Shown here piece after piece: positions 22,943-32,402 of a stretch of 35,336 nucleotides of DNA. The DNA is from Rickettsia sp. (GTDB lineage: Bacteria; Pseudomonadota; Alphaproteobacteria; Rickettsiales; Rickettsiaceae): NCBI GenBank assembly GCA_023269695.1, contig JAHFPS010000013.1:1-35336 (forward strand), read 5' to 3'. Below the pieces are notes generated by a model. The model did not search any database. It was given only the letters and a program-made list of their open reading frames with translations, and was not told the DNA's origin. Position 1 is the stretch's first letter. Every line of letters starts with the position of its first letter. A program made the position numbers and the translations under genes.

Positions 22943-25243
22943 ATGTCTAAGGATAGTATTACAGAAGAGTTATTAGAAAACCAACTCTTTGAAGTCTTGA
23001 AAACTAACGATATAGATAAAGATAGGAAAATACTTGAAGTATGCGAAAACATTGCAACGGCTACAATAAATCTTCCTCAAGACCCACCACCAGCTAAACT
23101 AGATTCATATAAAACTATCTATAAGTATCAATTAAATAAATTAGACTTAGATATTAAAGATTTAAAAAAACTATCAGCAGTAATAAATGACTCATTTCCT
23201 GGTAATGAATATCAAGGATTGAGAAATGTTATAGATACCCATCTTGCAGAAGAGCTAGCAAAAGAAGAACATAGAATGCGGCAAGCCGAGTTAGCTAGTA
23301 GCAGAAAAGCTCTCAATGAGAAGGCAGAATTAAAAGTTGTTAAAGATATGTTACGTGATAAGGGGATGGCGGAGCAGAAAGCTTTTGTAGCAAAGGGGGA
23401 TAAACAAGCAGGTTTGTCGGCTGGCTATATTGCTCAAGAAGAAGCAACAGGTAATACTTTTATTTTAAAGCAGTTTTATAAAAATCATAATGATTGCTTA
23501 GCTATAAAAGATCAAGATAAACGAACACAAGCCTTGAACGATAGAAGAGACGGTGTGCAAGAGTTGATTGGTTCTAGTCTATATCAATTACTATTATACG
23601 ATCGTGCCCCTAAAGAAGAATTAGTAAAACCTGACCAGAAAAATCCAAACTCACTTTTTGTTCGCTCTAAATTCTTTAACAATGTTGTGCAACTTACTGA
23701 ATTTTCTGGCTCTCCAACCCCTATAATACGAGCAGATGCTAAGCAGTTGCAGGAGCTAGAAGGATTTGAAAAGGTAATTGCTGCTTGTCATATATTAGGG
23801 GAGCTAGATTATCATGCTGGCAATTTGATGGTACAAGATGGCAAAACTATAACTAAAATTGATCATGGGAGATCTTTTATAGAGTTCCATCAAGATTTTC
23901 CAGCTATGGTTCAGGCAACATATAAAAATTTTGCGGAGTTTGGCTATGCTAACGCTATTAGAAACGGTAACTTATCATTTAGTATAGAAAAATATAGTGA
24001 ATCATTGAAGCAAATGCTTACGCAACTTGATGATAGGCAAATAGATGCTATAGTTGACCAACGAATTGCTGAATTACAAAAAGTTGGTTTTGATCCCAAA
24101 GGTATTACTACATCGGCTAGGTTCGAGGGTTATAGGGCTAAATTTACGCATATTAATAATTTTGCTGATTTAAGACTATTTTATAAGGAAAATATAAAAG
24201 AAAACCTGACTAACATGAAAGATGTAGCAAAATCAGCAGAGATAGTGAGTAAATTTAGTACCCCCTCTCCTGCATTTAAACAAGGTCAGTGGTTAGAAGG
24301 TTTGGCTTATTCAGCAACTCAAGATCCAGTAGCCTATGCTGCTCATTGTGATATTAAAATTGAAGGGAAGAATGCTTTGCAATGGGCTCATGAAAATAAT
24401 TATCAAATAAAAGTTCCAGCTGCCTCGATTACGAAAATCGTTCAGGAACAACAATGGCAAAAAAACACAGCAGATGCTAAATGGCAAGAGGTAGAAGTTT
24501 CGGTTACTAAAACTCACAAGACTACAACAAATCTAGACCCAGTAGAATATATTATATATGCAAAAGCTCAGTTGAAGCTGCCACTATCAAAATCTGAAAC
24601 AGAGTTTCTTAGTTCAGCGGTTGCTTTAGAACTAATAAGTGTTTCAGGCAAAACTTATCAATCTGTGGTGGAAAAATCAGTGATAGCACAATCCTCTTTA
24701 GATACAGCACTCGTGAAAAAAATGCATGCTCAAGATAAAGAGGTTGGTGATAAATTAGTTCCTGTGATTGATAATTTTGTTGATAAAACACTAAATAAAG
24801 AAGTGACAGCGGAACGAGTAGAACAGTTTTATGATAAGTTACTTACCCATCTTAAAGTAGGAAATTATCTTACTGATAAGGATATTGCTGACATAAAGAA
24901 AGATCAGGATTATAAAAAGAATATCCAAGAAACAGCCAACTTAATAAAAGCAACGACACCTGATTTAACTGGTGGCGATAAGGTCTGTTATAAAGTAGCA
25001 AATTTTTGTAAAGAAATAGGATTATCTGATTTATCAAATTATTTTATGAAGAAAATCACTCCTGAAAAATTAGATAAGATTCATAAAATAGAGAATGCTT
25101 TAACTGAAAGCATAAAAATTAATGAAATATTGTCAAAACCTAGCGGTGGTAAAGAGGGGATACAAACAAAAAGACTTGAAGCAGTTAAAAAAGTTACTCA
25201 ATCTGATTTAGAAGTCAGAAGATTAAAGCAAAGAGGTCGATGA
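22943..25243 (+). CDS. Kinase-like protein, candidate secreted effector
   Basis: 766 residues, no signal peptide. Residues about 150-320 look like a divergent kinase of the lipid/atypical kinase type. A lysine in NTFILKQFYK (Lys176) would bind ATP. The helix GVQELIGSSLYQLLLYD could supply its partner Glu. The catalytic-loop-like GELDYHAGNLMV carries Asp289, His291 and Asn294, and KIDHGRSF (Asp307) matches the metal-binding D-x-G position. PI3/PI4 kinases use a comparable D-x-H-x-x-N then D-x-G order, and Rickettsia typhi secretes such a kinase (Risk1), so this may be related; I cannot confirm homology. The remainder is helical and Lys/Glu-rich, with no recognised domain. The weak ribosome site GAGAT lies before the ATG. 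The gene is isolated between repeat regions. Confidence 0.6.
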   Translation: MSKDSITEELLENQLFEVLKTNDIDKDRKILEVCENIATATINLPQDPPPAKLDSYKTIYKYQLNKLDLDIKDLKKLSAVINDSFPGNEYQGLRNVIDTHLAEELAKEEHRMRQAELASSRKALNEKAELKVVKDMLRDKGMAEQKAFVAKGDKQAGLSAGYIAQEEATGNTFILKQFYKNHNDCLAIKDQDKRTQALNDRRDGVQELIGSSLYQLLLYDRAPKEELVKPDQKNPNSLFVRSKFFNNVVQLTEFSGSPTPIIRADAKQLQELEGFEKVIAACHILGELDYHAGNLMVQDGKTITKIDHGRSFIEFHQDFPAMVQATYKNFAEFGYANAIRNGNLSFSIEKYSESLKQMLTQLDDRQIDAIVDQRIAELQKVGFDPKGITTSARFEGYRAKFTHINNFADLRLFYKENIKENLTNMKDVAKSAEIVSKFSTPSPAFKQGQWLEGLAYSATQDPVAYAAHCDIKIEGKNALQWAHENNYQIKVPAASITKIVQEQQWQKNTADAKWQEVEVSVTKTHKTTTNLDPVEYIIYAKAQLKLPLSKSETEFLSSAVALELISVSGKTYQSVVEKSVIAQSSLDTALVKKMHAQDKEVGDKLVPVIDNFVDKTLNKEVTAERVEQFYDKLLTHLKVGNYLTDKDIADIKKDQDYKKNIQETANLIKATTPDLTGGDKVCYKVANFCKEIGLSDLSNYFMKKITPEKLDKIHKIENALTESIKINEILSKPSGGKEGIQTKRLEAVKKVTQSDLEVRRLKQRGR

Positions 25244-25329
25244 CAACTCCCAACTTTATCATTTTTGGGGGGATAAGTGTAAGGTGTAGGACATAGTACA
25301 GTACAATTTTTTTTCTATCGTGAAAGTGT

Positions 25330-25577
25330 AATTCGGTATACATTGCGAAAAAACGTAGCCGACAAAGCAATCCAAACGTGTTAAACAATATCTTCATATA
25401 AATCACGCCATTCTGGATTCATAATACGCAAACAATCTTTTGAAGCAAATATCATTACTCCATCAGAGGCGACGAAGCATCTAGATTTATACTAATTTTT
25501 GGATTACTTCTTCGACTTACGGTCTTCCTCACTAATAGATGCTAGTTTACATGGATAAATACTAATCAGGTTAGTTA
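25330..25577. pseudogene. Degraded repeats holding an unidentified minus-strand gene fragment
   Basis: The gap of about 340 bp between the kinase-like gene and uvrD. CATTGCGAAAAAACGTAGCC, GACGAAGC and GGTCTTCCTCAC fragments are worn copies of the window's palindromes, and CTAATCAGGTTAGTTATG at the right is a composite end. Between them, minus strand 25455 down to 25381, a frame reads MIFASKDCLRIMNPEWRDLY, then EDIV and stop. It looks like the end of a real protein, but I do not recognise it. Confidence 0.35.
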
Positions 25578-25585
25578 TGTAAAGG

Positions 25586-27562
25586 TTAAAAAGAAAATTT
25601 GTGTTTTGTACCAAGATAATTAAGTTGTTTGGTTGAAGAAGTTTTAACACAAACGTCATTCGGTATTTCCCTAATAAATCTAGAAGGGGATGATCTTATT
25701 ACTTCATGAAACATGAAACGACTTTCTGCATAAGTAATATACAGCTCTTTCTTCGCTCTAGTAATACCAACATAAGCAATTCTTCGCTCTTCTTCTAATC
25801 CTTTCTCTCCCTCTTCATTCAGTGATCTTTGATGTGGGAAAACCCCTTCTTCCCAACCTGGCAGGAAAACTAAATCAAATTCAAGACCTTTAGCAGCATG
25901 CAGCGTCATAATACTAATAGAGCCGCCAAAATTTGATTCTAATGCCTCATTTTCCATTACTAAACTAGAATGTTCGATAAAGTCCTGAATATTACCAAAT
26001 TCTGCAATTGCTCTGAGCATTTCATTAATGTTTTCAATTCTTCCAAGTGCTTCGTCGGTTTTTTCTTCTTGTAGCATTGCCAGATAACCTGATTCTTCTA
26101 ATAAAGCCTTTGTCACATTAAGTGCTGGCTCATCTTGATATCGCAAATTCCAATTATCTATGTTAGTAATTAACTGATTCAAACTATCTTTAACTTTATT
26201 TTTAACAGCCCCTTCTTGTAACATTTGACGAATAGCAACAAGAATAGATATATTACGTTCAACTGCATAATCTTTTATTTGTTTTAATGTGGTATTACCA
26301 ATTGCTCTCCTTGGAACATTTATTATACGTTCAAGAGCAAGATTATCACTATCATTCAAAGTGATACGTATGTATGCAAGTAAGTCACGTATTTCCATCC
26401 GTTCATAAAACTTAAAACCACCAATTATTTTATATGGTAATGCATTACTAATAAAAACTTCTTCAAATGCTCTAGTTTGAAAACCAGCTCTAACTAATAT
26501 CGCAACTAACCCAGCATTATATTTACCTTCTGTAACTAATTTGTCAATTTCGGATACAACAAATCTTGCTTCTTCTTTATCGTTCCAACAAGATATAATT
26601 TTAATTTTCTGTCCGTCATTTTTATCAGTCCACAAGGTTTTACCATGACGGTTCTTGTTATTGTCAATTACACTGGATGCAGCTGATAAAATTTCTGAAC
26701 TAGACCTATAATTTTGTTCTAATTTTATTACTGTAGCATTTGGAAAATCCTTTTCAAAACGTAATATATTACCAATTTCTGCACCACGCCAACCATATAT
26801 AGATTGATCATCATCGCCAACGCAACAGATATTTTTGGTGTTGCTTGCAAGCATCCTAGCCCAAAGATATTGGACAGCGTTGGTATCTTGATATTCATCA
26901 ATTAGAATATATTGATATTGTTCCTGATAATGCTTTAATATTGCAGGATTCTTTATAAACAACTCATTATTGTACAGTAGCAAATCCCCAAAATCTACTA
27001 CGTTAGATGCTAATAAATTTTGCTGATACTCGTCATAGATAAATTTAGCTATTTTATGAATCGGTAGCTTAATGTCAGATTCCGAAAGTTTATGCGGCAA
27101 TAATCCTTGATCCTTCCAACGTGAGATAATAATATGTAACACTTTAGGAGCATATTTCTTGGGATCTATATTCCTTTGCTTAACTATGTCTTTAACCAAT
27201 TTAAGCTGATCATCATGACTAATAATAGTAAATCTACTGTTTAAGCTAAGATTCAAATACTCTGCTTGCTGGCGTAGAATCTTGGCTGCTATAGAATGGA
27301 AGGTGCCTATGTTTAGCCCATAACAATCAATCATTTTACTGATTCGATCTTGCATTTCTCTAGCAGCTTTATTGGTAAAAGTAACTGCTAAAATATTGTT
27401 AGGTGAGGCTAAACCCTGATTGATTATGTTGGCTACTCTCGTTGTTAATACTTTAGTTTTACCAGTCCCTGCCCCAGCCAGCACAAGAAGAGGTCCATGC
27501 ACATGTAAAGCTGCTGCTAGTTGTTGGTGATTTAATGAATCTAGAAAGCTTTGTTGCGTCAT
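25586..27562 (-). CDS. uvrD: UvrD/PcrA-type 3'-5' DNA helicase
   Basis: SF1A helicase acting in nucleotide excision and mismatch repair, 658 residues (E. coli UvrD 720; shorter forms are usual in Rickettsia). Motifs in order: Q-motif [10 protein letters not shown], Walker A AGAGTGKT (about residues 31-38), motif Ia [12 protein letters not shown], motif [10 protein letters not shown], motif [19 protein letters not shown], motif [10 protein letters not shown], motif [21 protein letters not shown] and motif [16 protein letters not shown]. All catalytic residues are present. The short C-terminus ends near the composite repeat end at about 25577. No strong ribosome site precedes the ATG. PcrA versus UvrD naming is a matter of convention. 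Confidence 0.93.
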   Translation of the reverse strand: MTQQSFLDSLNHQQLAAALHVHGPLLVLAGAGTGKTKVLTTRVANIINQGLASPNNILAVTFTNKAAREMQDRISKMIDCYGLNIGTFHSIAAKILRQQAEYLNLSLNSRFTIISHDDQLKLVKDIVKQRNIDPKKYAPKVLHIIISRWKDQGLLPHKLSESDIKLPIHKIAKFIYDEYQQNLLASNVVDFGDLLLYNNELFIKNPAILKHYQEQYQYILIDEYQDTNAVQYLWARMLASNTKNICCVGDDDQSIYGWRGAEIGNILRFEKDFPNATVIKLEQNYRSSSEILSAASSVIDNNKNRHGKTLWTDKNDGQKIKIISCWNDKEEARFVVSEIDKLVTEGKYNAGLVAILVRAGFQTRAFEEVFISNALPYKIIGGFKFYERMEIRDLLAYIRITLNDSDNLALERIINVPRRAIGNTTLKQIKDYAVERNISILVAIRQMLQEGAVKNKVKDSLNQLITNIDNWNLRYQDEPALNVTKALLEESGYLAMLQEEKTDEALGRIENINEMLRAIAEFGNIQDFIEHSSLVMENEALESNFGGSISIMTLHAAKGLEFDLVFLPGWEEGVFPHQRSLNEEGEKGLEEERRIAYVGITRAKKELYITYAESRFMFHEVIRSSPSRFIREIPNDVCVKTSSTKQLNYLGTKHKFSF

Positions 27563-27629
27563 TATCTAATGCCAATGGAAAATGGAAATGTTAATATTCG
27601 CACTCACGTTAGGTATACTTAGCATGCTT

Positions 27630-27675
27630 TCCTCTTGTCTGTTGTTCTCATTCGCAGGATCATTTGAGTATATAG
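27630..27675. repeat. Worn arm of the acnA-type palindromic element
   Basis: CCTCTTGTCTGTTGTTCTCA followed by GGATCATTTGAGTATAT resembles the right part of the element in acnA (CCCCTTGTTTTACGTTC...CAAATCATTTGAGTATAT). No left arm is recognisable, so this is a remnant between uvrD and the composite repeat. Confidence 0.5.
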
Positions 27676-27758
27676 TTTTCATCCTGAGCTTAATCCATAA
27701 AAAAATATTCTAGCACATTAATCCTTTAACATCAAATATTAACACTTCTTTCATTCCT

Positions 27759-27919
27759 TATAGCTAACCCGACTAGCATTACGCCAAATTCACAAGCGTC
27801 ATTGCGAAGAGCTACTTTAGTAGCAACGAAGCAATCCAGAAAGTGATTAGAAATGGATTGCTGCGTCGGTCTTATGACCTTCTCACAATGACGGAGTAAT
27901 GCTAATCGGGTTAGCTATA
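27759..27919. repeat. Composite palindromic element between lepA and uvrD
   Basis: The ends TATAGCTAACCCGACTAGCA and TGCTAATCGGGTTAGCTATA are near-perfect inverted repeats. The core has one GTCATTGCGAAGAGC...GCAACGAAGCAATCC palindrome and its mirror GGATTGCTGCGTCGG...CTCACAATGAC, without the 52-bp module. The lepA stop lies 20 bp away. Together with the worn arm at 27630 it explains most of the gap. Confidence 0.88.
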
Positions 27920-27938
27920 GATTTGTCAAACCATACCA

Positions 27939-29747
27939 TCACTCATCTCCTATTCTAAGAGCAGCTATAAAGGCCGATTGCGGAATTTCAACATTACCAA
28001 TATTACGCATACGTTTTTTGCCAGCTTTTTGTTTTTCCAATAATTTACGCTTACGAGTTATATCCCCACCATAGCATTTAGATAAAACATCTTTACGCAT
28101 TGCCTTGACGGTTTCTCTAGCAATTATTCTACTACCAATGGCAGCTTGAATAGCAATCTGAAATAATTGCCTTGGAATTAAGTCGCTAAGGCGTTTACAC
28201 AATTCTCGACCTCGATATTCTGATCTTGATCGATGCACTATAGTAGACAAAGCATCAACTGGCTCACTATTAACCAAAATAGATAATTTTACCAGATCGC
28301 TTTCCTCATAACCATCTATTTCCCAATCAAAGCTAGCATAGCCTTTTGTGTAACTTTTTAACTTATCGTAAAAATCGAATACTATTTCATTTAACGGTAA
28401 TCGGTAAATTACCATAGCCCTACCACCTACATAAGTTAATTCAATTTGCACTCCTCTTTTATCAGTACACAATGATAAAACATTACCTAAAAACTCATCT
28501 GGCACTAATATTGTTGCCTTAACCCAAGGCTCTAACATTGATTCTATATTTTGAGTAACAGGTAAATCAGCCGGATTATGTATTTCTAATTGCTGTCCAT
28601 CACGCATATTAATCTTATAAACCACACTAGGAGCAGTAGTTATCATATCAAGATCAAATTCACGCTCCAATCTTTCTTGCACTATTTCAAGATGCAGCAG
28701 CCCTAAAAAACCGCAGCGAAAACCTAAACCTAAGGCAGTTGAACTTTCTGCTTCAAATTCAAAACTAGCATCGTTAAGCTTTAATTTAGCTAAAGAATCT
28801 TTTAAATGCTCAAATTGTGAAGCATTTGAAGGATATAACCCACAAAATACTACCGGTAAATGCGGCTTAAAACCAGGCAAAGGTTCCTTGCAAGGTCTTT
28901 TCTCATCAGTTATTGTGTCACCAACTTTACAGTCAACAACTTGTTTGATTGAAGCAGTAAAAAAACCTATTTCTCCTGGATATAAAATATCTGATATATG
29001 CTTCTTAGGAGTAAAATACCCAACATTCTCAACATTATAACTAGAATTGCTAGCCATCATTTTAATACGCATATTCTTGCGTAAAGTTCCATCGATAACT
29101 CTAACCAAGATTACTACTCCTAGGTAAGAATCGTACCAACTATCAACCAATAATGCCTTTAGAATATCTGTTTGGTTCTGATTAATTGTAGGACAGGGTA
29201 GCCTATTAACAATTGCTTCAAGCACCTCCTCTATTCCTATACCACTTTTTGCCGAAATCAATAATGCATCACTTGCATCTATGCCAATTACGTCCTCTAT
29301 CTGTTGCTTAACTTTATCAGGGTCAGCCGCTGGTAGATCGATCTTATTGAGCACAGGAACAATTTCATGCTTATTATCAATCGCTTGATAAACATTTGCT
29401 AGAGTCTGTGCCTCAACACCCTGACTACTATCTACCACTAACAACGATCCTTCACAAGCAGCAAGCGACCTACTTACTTCATAAGAAAAATCCACATGAC
29501 CAGGAGTATCCATTAAGTTTAGATAATAGCTATTACCATCTTTGGCTTGGTAAATTAATCTAACAGTCTGTGCTTTGATAGTAATACCACGTTCTTTTTC
29601 TATGTCCATTGAGTCAAGTACCTGATGACTCATTTCCCGAGCTACTAACCCCCCGCAATACTCAATTAACCTATCTGCTAAAGTAGACTTACCATGATCA
29701 ATATGAGCGATGATTGAAAAATTTCTGATAAACTTTTGATTATTCAT
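27939..29747 (-). CDS. lepA: Elongation factor 4 (LepA)
   Basis: Ribosome-associated GTPase that acts on stalled or incorrectly translocated ribosomes, 602 residues, the family's usual length. G motifs: G1 AHIDHGKST (about residues 14-22), G2 ERGITIK, G3 DTPGHVDF and G4 NKIDLP. The LepA-specific C-terminal domain is present ([20 protein letters not shown]). The start [20 protein letters not shown] fits the family. The gene is divergent from prfB, and its start overlaps the plus-strand promoter region of prfB (29736-29764). Confidence 0.97.
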   Translation of the reverse strand: MNNQKFIRNFSIIAHIDHGKSTLADRLIEYCGGLVAREMSHQVLDSMDIEKERGITIKAQTVRLIYQAKDGNSYYLNLMDTPGHVDFSYEVSRSLAACEGSLLVVDSSQGVEAQTLANVYQAIDNKHEIVPVLNKIDLPAADPDKVKQQIEDVIGIDASDALLISAKSGIGIEEVLEAIVNRLPCPTINQNQTDILKALLVDSWYDSYLGVVILVRVIDGTLRKNMRIKMMASNSSYNVENVGYFTPKKHISDILYPGEIGFFTASIKQVVDCKVGDTITDEKRPCKEPLPGFKPHLPVVFCGLYPSNASQFEHLKDSLAKLKLNDASFEFEAESSTALGLGFRCGFLGLLHLEIVQERLEREFDLDMITTAPSVVYKINMRDGQQLEIHNPADLPVTQNIESMLEPWVKATILVPDEFLGNVLSLCTDKRGVQIELTYVGGRAMVIYRLPLNEIVFDFYDKLKSYTKGYASFDWEIDGYEESDLVKLSILVNSEPVDALSTIVHRSRSEYRGRELCKRLSDLIPRQLFQIAIQAAIGSRIIARETVKAMRKDVLSKCYGGDITRKRKLLEKQKAGKKRMRNIGNVEIPQSAFIAALRIGDE

Positions 29748-29764
29748 TGTATATTCGATATAAT
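29736..29764 (+). promoter_or_regulatory. Probable prfB promoter
   Basis: TTGATT (29736-29741), a 17-nt spacer and a perfect TATAAT (29759-29764). It points to prfB, overlaps the first codons of lepA, and would give a leader of about 220 nt containing a repeat and a hairpin. Confidence 0.55.
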
Positions 29765-29778
29765 GTTAAAATTAGAAA

Positions 29779-29909
29779 AGTTAACCCAACTTGTCATTGC
29801 GAGACCACATAGTGGTCGTGGCAATCCACATTCATTAGATTGCTTCGGTCGGCTTATGCCTCCTGGCAATGACGCCTGGGGTCTCAAGAACTTATTCGGG
29901 TTAGCTATA
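29779..29909. repeat. Composite palindromic element in the prfB leader, left end worn
   Basis: Left AGTTAACCCAACTTG is a worn end; right TATTCGGGTTAGCTATA is intact. The core is GTCATTGCGAGACCACATAG...GTGGCAATCC with its mirror GATTGCTTCGGTCGGC...CTGGCAATGAC. It would be transcribed ahead of prfB. Confidence 0.75.
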
Positions 29910-29948
29910 AGATTATTCCAAACCTCATTGAGTTTTGGAATAATCTTA
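29908..29948 (+). promoter_or_regulatory. 15-bp perfect hairpin upstream of prfB
   Basis: TAAGATTATTCCAAA (29908-29922) is the exact reverse complement of TTTGGAATAATCTTA (29934-29948), with an 11-nt loop. It is followed by TCTTTATATAATAAA, not a clean T-tract. It begins at the very end of the composite repeat. It may be a weak terminator/attenuator or another repeat. Confidence 0.5.
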
Positions 29949-29991
29949 TCTTTATATAATAAAAATCCATTTTATAGTAGGAAATTTAATA

Positions 29992-31096
29992 GTGCGTGCT
30001 GAAATTGAACATTATGTAAAAAAAATCGAACAGTCTTTAGAACTGCTCAGGAGGTCACTTTGATTTTGATAACGCAACCAAAAGGCTTGTAGAGCTAGAA
30101 AATATATCAGAAGATCCAGCTCTGTGGAATAATCAGGAGAAGGCTCAAAATATTTTGAAAGAAAAAAGACTTCTAGAGAGCAAGCTTAACTCGTTTAAAC
30201 AGCTTCAATCTAATCTTACGGAATGTTTAGAACTCGAGGAGTTGGCGTTTATCGAAAATGACCAACAAGTTCTAGGACAAGTTCAAGAAGAATTAGGAAG
30301 ACTATCTATTATTGCCGGAAAATTTGAGACTGAATGCTTATTTTCTGGAGAATTTGACAGTAATAATTGTTTTCTAGAAATCAATGCTGGAGCTGGAGGA
30401 ACAGAGAGCCACGACTGGGCATCAATTATGATGCGTATGTATTTACGTTTCGCGGAAAGACAGGGTTTCAAAAGCGAAATTATTCATCTTATTAATGGTG
30501 AAGAAGCAGGAATAAAATCATGTACTATTAAAATTAATGGCTACCAAGCATATGGCTGGTTTAGAACAGAATCTGGTGTACATAGATTAGTTAGGATATC
30601 GCCTTTTAATGCCGCGGGCAAAAGAATGACTAGTTTTGCTAGCAGTTGGGTATACCCAGAAATTGATGATAGTATTGCAATTATAATAGATGAAAAAGAT
30701 CTTAGAATTGATACTTACCGATCTTCCGGTGCTGGAGGACAACACGTAAATACTACTGACTCTGCAGTAAGGATTACCCACTTACCTACTAATATCGTAA
30801 CACAGTGCCAAAATGATAGGTCACAGCATAAGAACAAAGCACAGGCTATGAAAATGCTTAAAGCAAGGCTGTATGAAGTAGAGTTAAAAAAACGTACCGA
30901 TGATATTAACGAACAAAATGCATCCAAAACTGAGAATGGCTGGGGACATCAAATAAGATCTTATGTATTGCAACCTTATCAGATGGTTAAGGATTTACGT
31001 ACCAATCATGAGACTTCTGATACTAAGGGTGTACTTGATGGAGATTTAGAAAAATTTGTTTCAGCTAGCCTATCAATGAGTGTTGGTAATATATAG
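29992..31096 (+). CDS. prfB: Peptide chain release factor 2, with programmed +1 frameshift
   Basis: Releases peptides at UGA and UAA stop codons. Translation starts at GTG 29992 (VRAEIEHYVKKIEQSLELLRRSL; AGGAAA upstream) and meets TGA at 30061-30063. A +1 shift at CTT (30058-30060) continues at 30062 with DFDNATKRLVELE, giving 367 residues, the normal RF2 size. RF2 marks: the anticodon-like SPF in RISPFNAAGKR and the catalytic GGQ (about residues 248-250) in GAGGQHVNTTDSAVR. Expression is thus autoregulated: low RF2 favours the shift at the in-frame UGA. Annotation tools can miss the first 23 codons or start too late. The stop TAG (31094-31096) lies inside the repeat end ATATAGCTCACCTG. Confidence 0.95.
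30049..30063 (+). promoter_or_regulatory. prfB: RF2 recoding site
   Basis: AGGAGG (30049-30054), TCA, CTT and TGA stand exactly as in the known RF2 site: an internal Shine-Dalgarno sequence 3 nt before the slippery CTT and the TGA stop. Confidence 0.95.
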
Positions 31097-31424
31097 CTCA
31101 CCTGTTAACAGTGTCTAAGGTTCTAGATAGCCTCTCCGTCATTGCAAGGAGCCACTTCAGTGGCGACGAAGCAATTGTAAGATGTCATTCCCGCGTAGGC
31201 GGGAATCTAGATCCCTGCTTTCGCAGGGATGACACAAAAATGAATTGCTTCGTCGACCTACGGTCTTCCTCGCAATGACGTATGCATCTATAACTTGTCA
31301 TTGCGAGACCACATAGTGGTCGTGGCAATCCATTCTAATCACTTTTATGGATTGCTTAGTCGCCACTAAAGTAGCTCCTCGCAATGACATAGAGGCTATC
31401 TAGAACATTGATGGGTTAGCTATA
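31092..31424. repeat. Composite palindromic element overlapping the prfB stop
   Basis: Left TATAGCTCACCTG, right TGATGGGTTAGCTATA. A second pair of arms inside, TTCTAGATAGCCTCT and AGAGGCTATCTAGAA, is a perfect inverted repeat. The core has a CATTGCAAGGAGCCACTTC palindrome, a complete 52-bp module in reverse orientation (31183-31234) and a GTCATTGCGAGACCAC palindrome. A further worn end, CATAATGCTACCAGGGTAAC, follows at about 31444-31463, next to the rsmI stop. No gene in this interval. Confidence 0.85.
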
Positions 31425-31476
31425 CTTCCTCACTAATAGACAGCATAATGCTACCAGGGTAACTATTTAGCTGTAA

Positions 31477-32330
31477 TTAATCACTCGAGTTCTTAATCTT
31501 GTTAACTACAGCATAAATCTCTTTCTTGCTATAGTTTCTGCCAAAATTTTCATTAGCCATATCTGTAATACTTCTTGCACTCCACCCCTTAGATAAGTAC
31601 AAATGTATAAACTTTTTCAAGTCATCTGCTAGACTAGCTGTATTAGCCTCTTCAGAAGTACCGGAAATTAGTAATACTATCTCTCCCTTGATAATATTCT
31701 GTTTATAGAAATTTATAACGTTTTCTATTAACCCTAACTTTACTTCTTGGTGCAATTTAGTAAGTTCACGTGCTACACATACTTCTCTATTGCCAAGAAC
31801 AGCAAGAGCCGTATGTAACGATTGTTCTATTCTGCTAGCAGTTTCAAAAAAAATTAAAGTTGCTTTTACGCTAGCCAATTCTATAAAAATCTTCTTTTTG
31901 CCTTCAATGGTTTTTGGTAAGAATCCAGCAAATAAAAAACGATCTGACGGTAATCCAGAAATGGTTATAGCTGTGGTTAGTGCAGAAACGCCTGGTATAA
32001 CATCTACATGATAATTAAGCTCTCTCAATTGTCTGACTAGTTTATAGCCAGGATCAGATATTAATGGTGTTCCAGCATCGGATATTAGGCTGACTATTGC
32101 TCCATTATCAATGAGTATACGGATAACTTTTCTTTCCTGATAATCACTATGATCATTATATATTTGTAACTTGGTCTTTATATTATGTTTTGCTAGTAAT
32201 TTTCTTGATATTCTGGTATCCTCGCACAGTATCACTGTAGAGTTTTTTAGTGTTTCTAAAGCCCGAAATGTTATATCATCTAGTTACCAATAGGTGTTGA
32301 AACAATGTATAGTCCTGGCTTAAAGATCAT
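31477..32330 (-). pseudogene. rsmI: 16S rRNA (cytidine-1402 2'-O) methyltransferase, frameshifted near the start
   Basis: RsmI uses SAM to methylate the ribose of C1402 in 16S rRNA. The natural start is ATG 32330, with AGGG 8 nt upstream, giving MIFKPGLYIVSTPIGN. At 32280-32282 it runs into TAG. One base is missing there: adding a T would give the family sequence GN-L-DDITFRALETLKN, which is exactly what continues in the next frame. The rest, to 31477, is intact (LCEDTRISRKLL, SLISDAGTPLISDPGYKL, PGVSALTTAITISGLPSDRF, FFETASRIEQSL). A restart at GTG 32235 would lose the N-terminal TPIGNL segment of the SAM site. So this is a recent pseudogene or a sequencing error. It is divergent from the LpoA-like gene, as rsmI and lpoA (yraL/yraM) are in E. 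coli. Confidence 0.85.
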
Positions 32331-32354
32331 GATTTAATCCCTATTGTCAATTAT

Positions 32355-32373
32355 CCAAATCATTTGAGTATAC
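32355..32373. repeat. Single arm of the acnA-type palindromic element
   Basis: CCAAATCATTTGAGTATAC is the terminal arm seen in the acnA insertion (8142-8159). It lies 30 bp upstream of the LpoA-like gene, in the intergenic region shared with rsmI, where its TGAGTATAC could serve as a -10-like site. Confidence 0.5.
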
Positions 32374-32402
32374 GTAGCCTAAATTAAGATAAAGTAAGTA
32401 TT

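Noticed and set aside
29736..30002. 88-codon open frame upstream of prfB
   Set aside because: It covers the promoter, a composite repeat and a hairpin; its peptide is repeat-derived (ARPHSGRGNPH).
30155..31096. prfB beginning at the internal methionine near 30155
   Set aside because: This start omits about 54 N-terminal residues; the GTG start with the RF2 recoding site gives the full family sequence.
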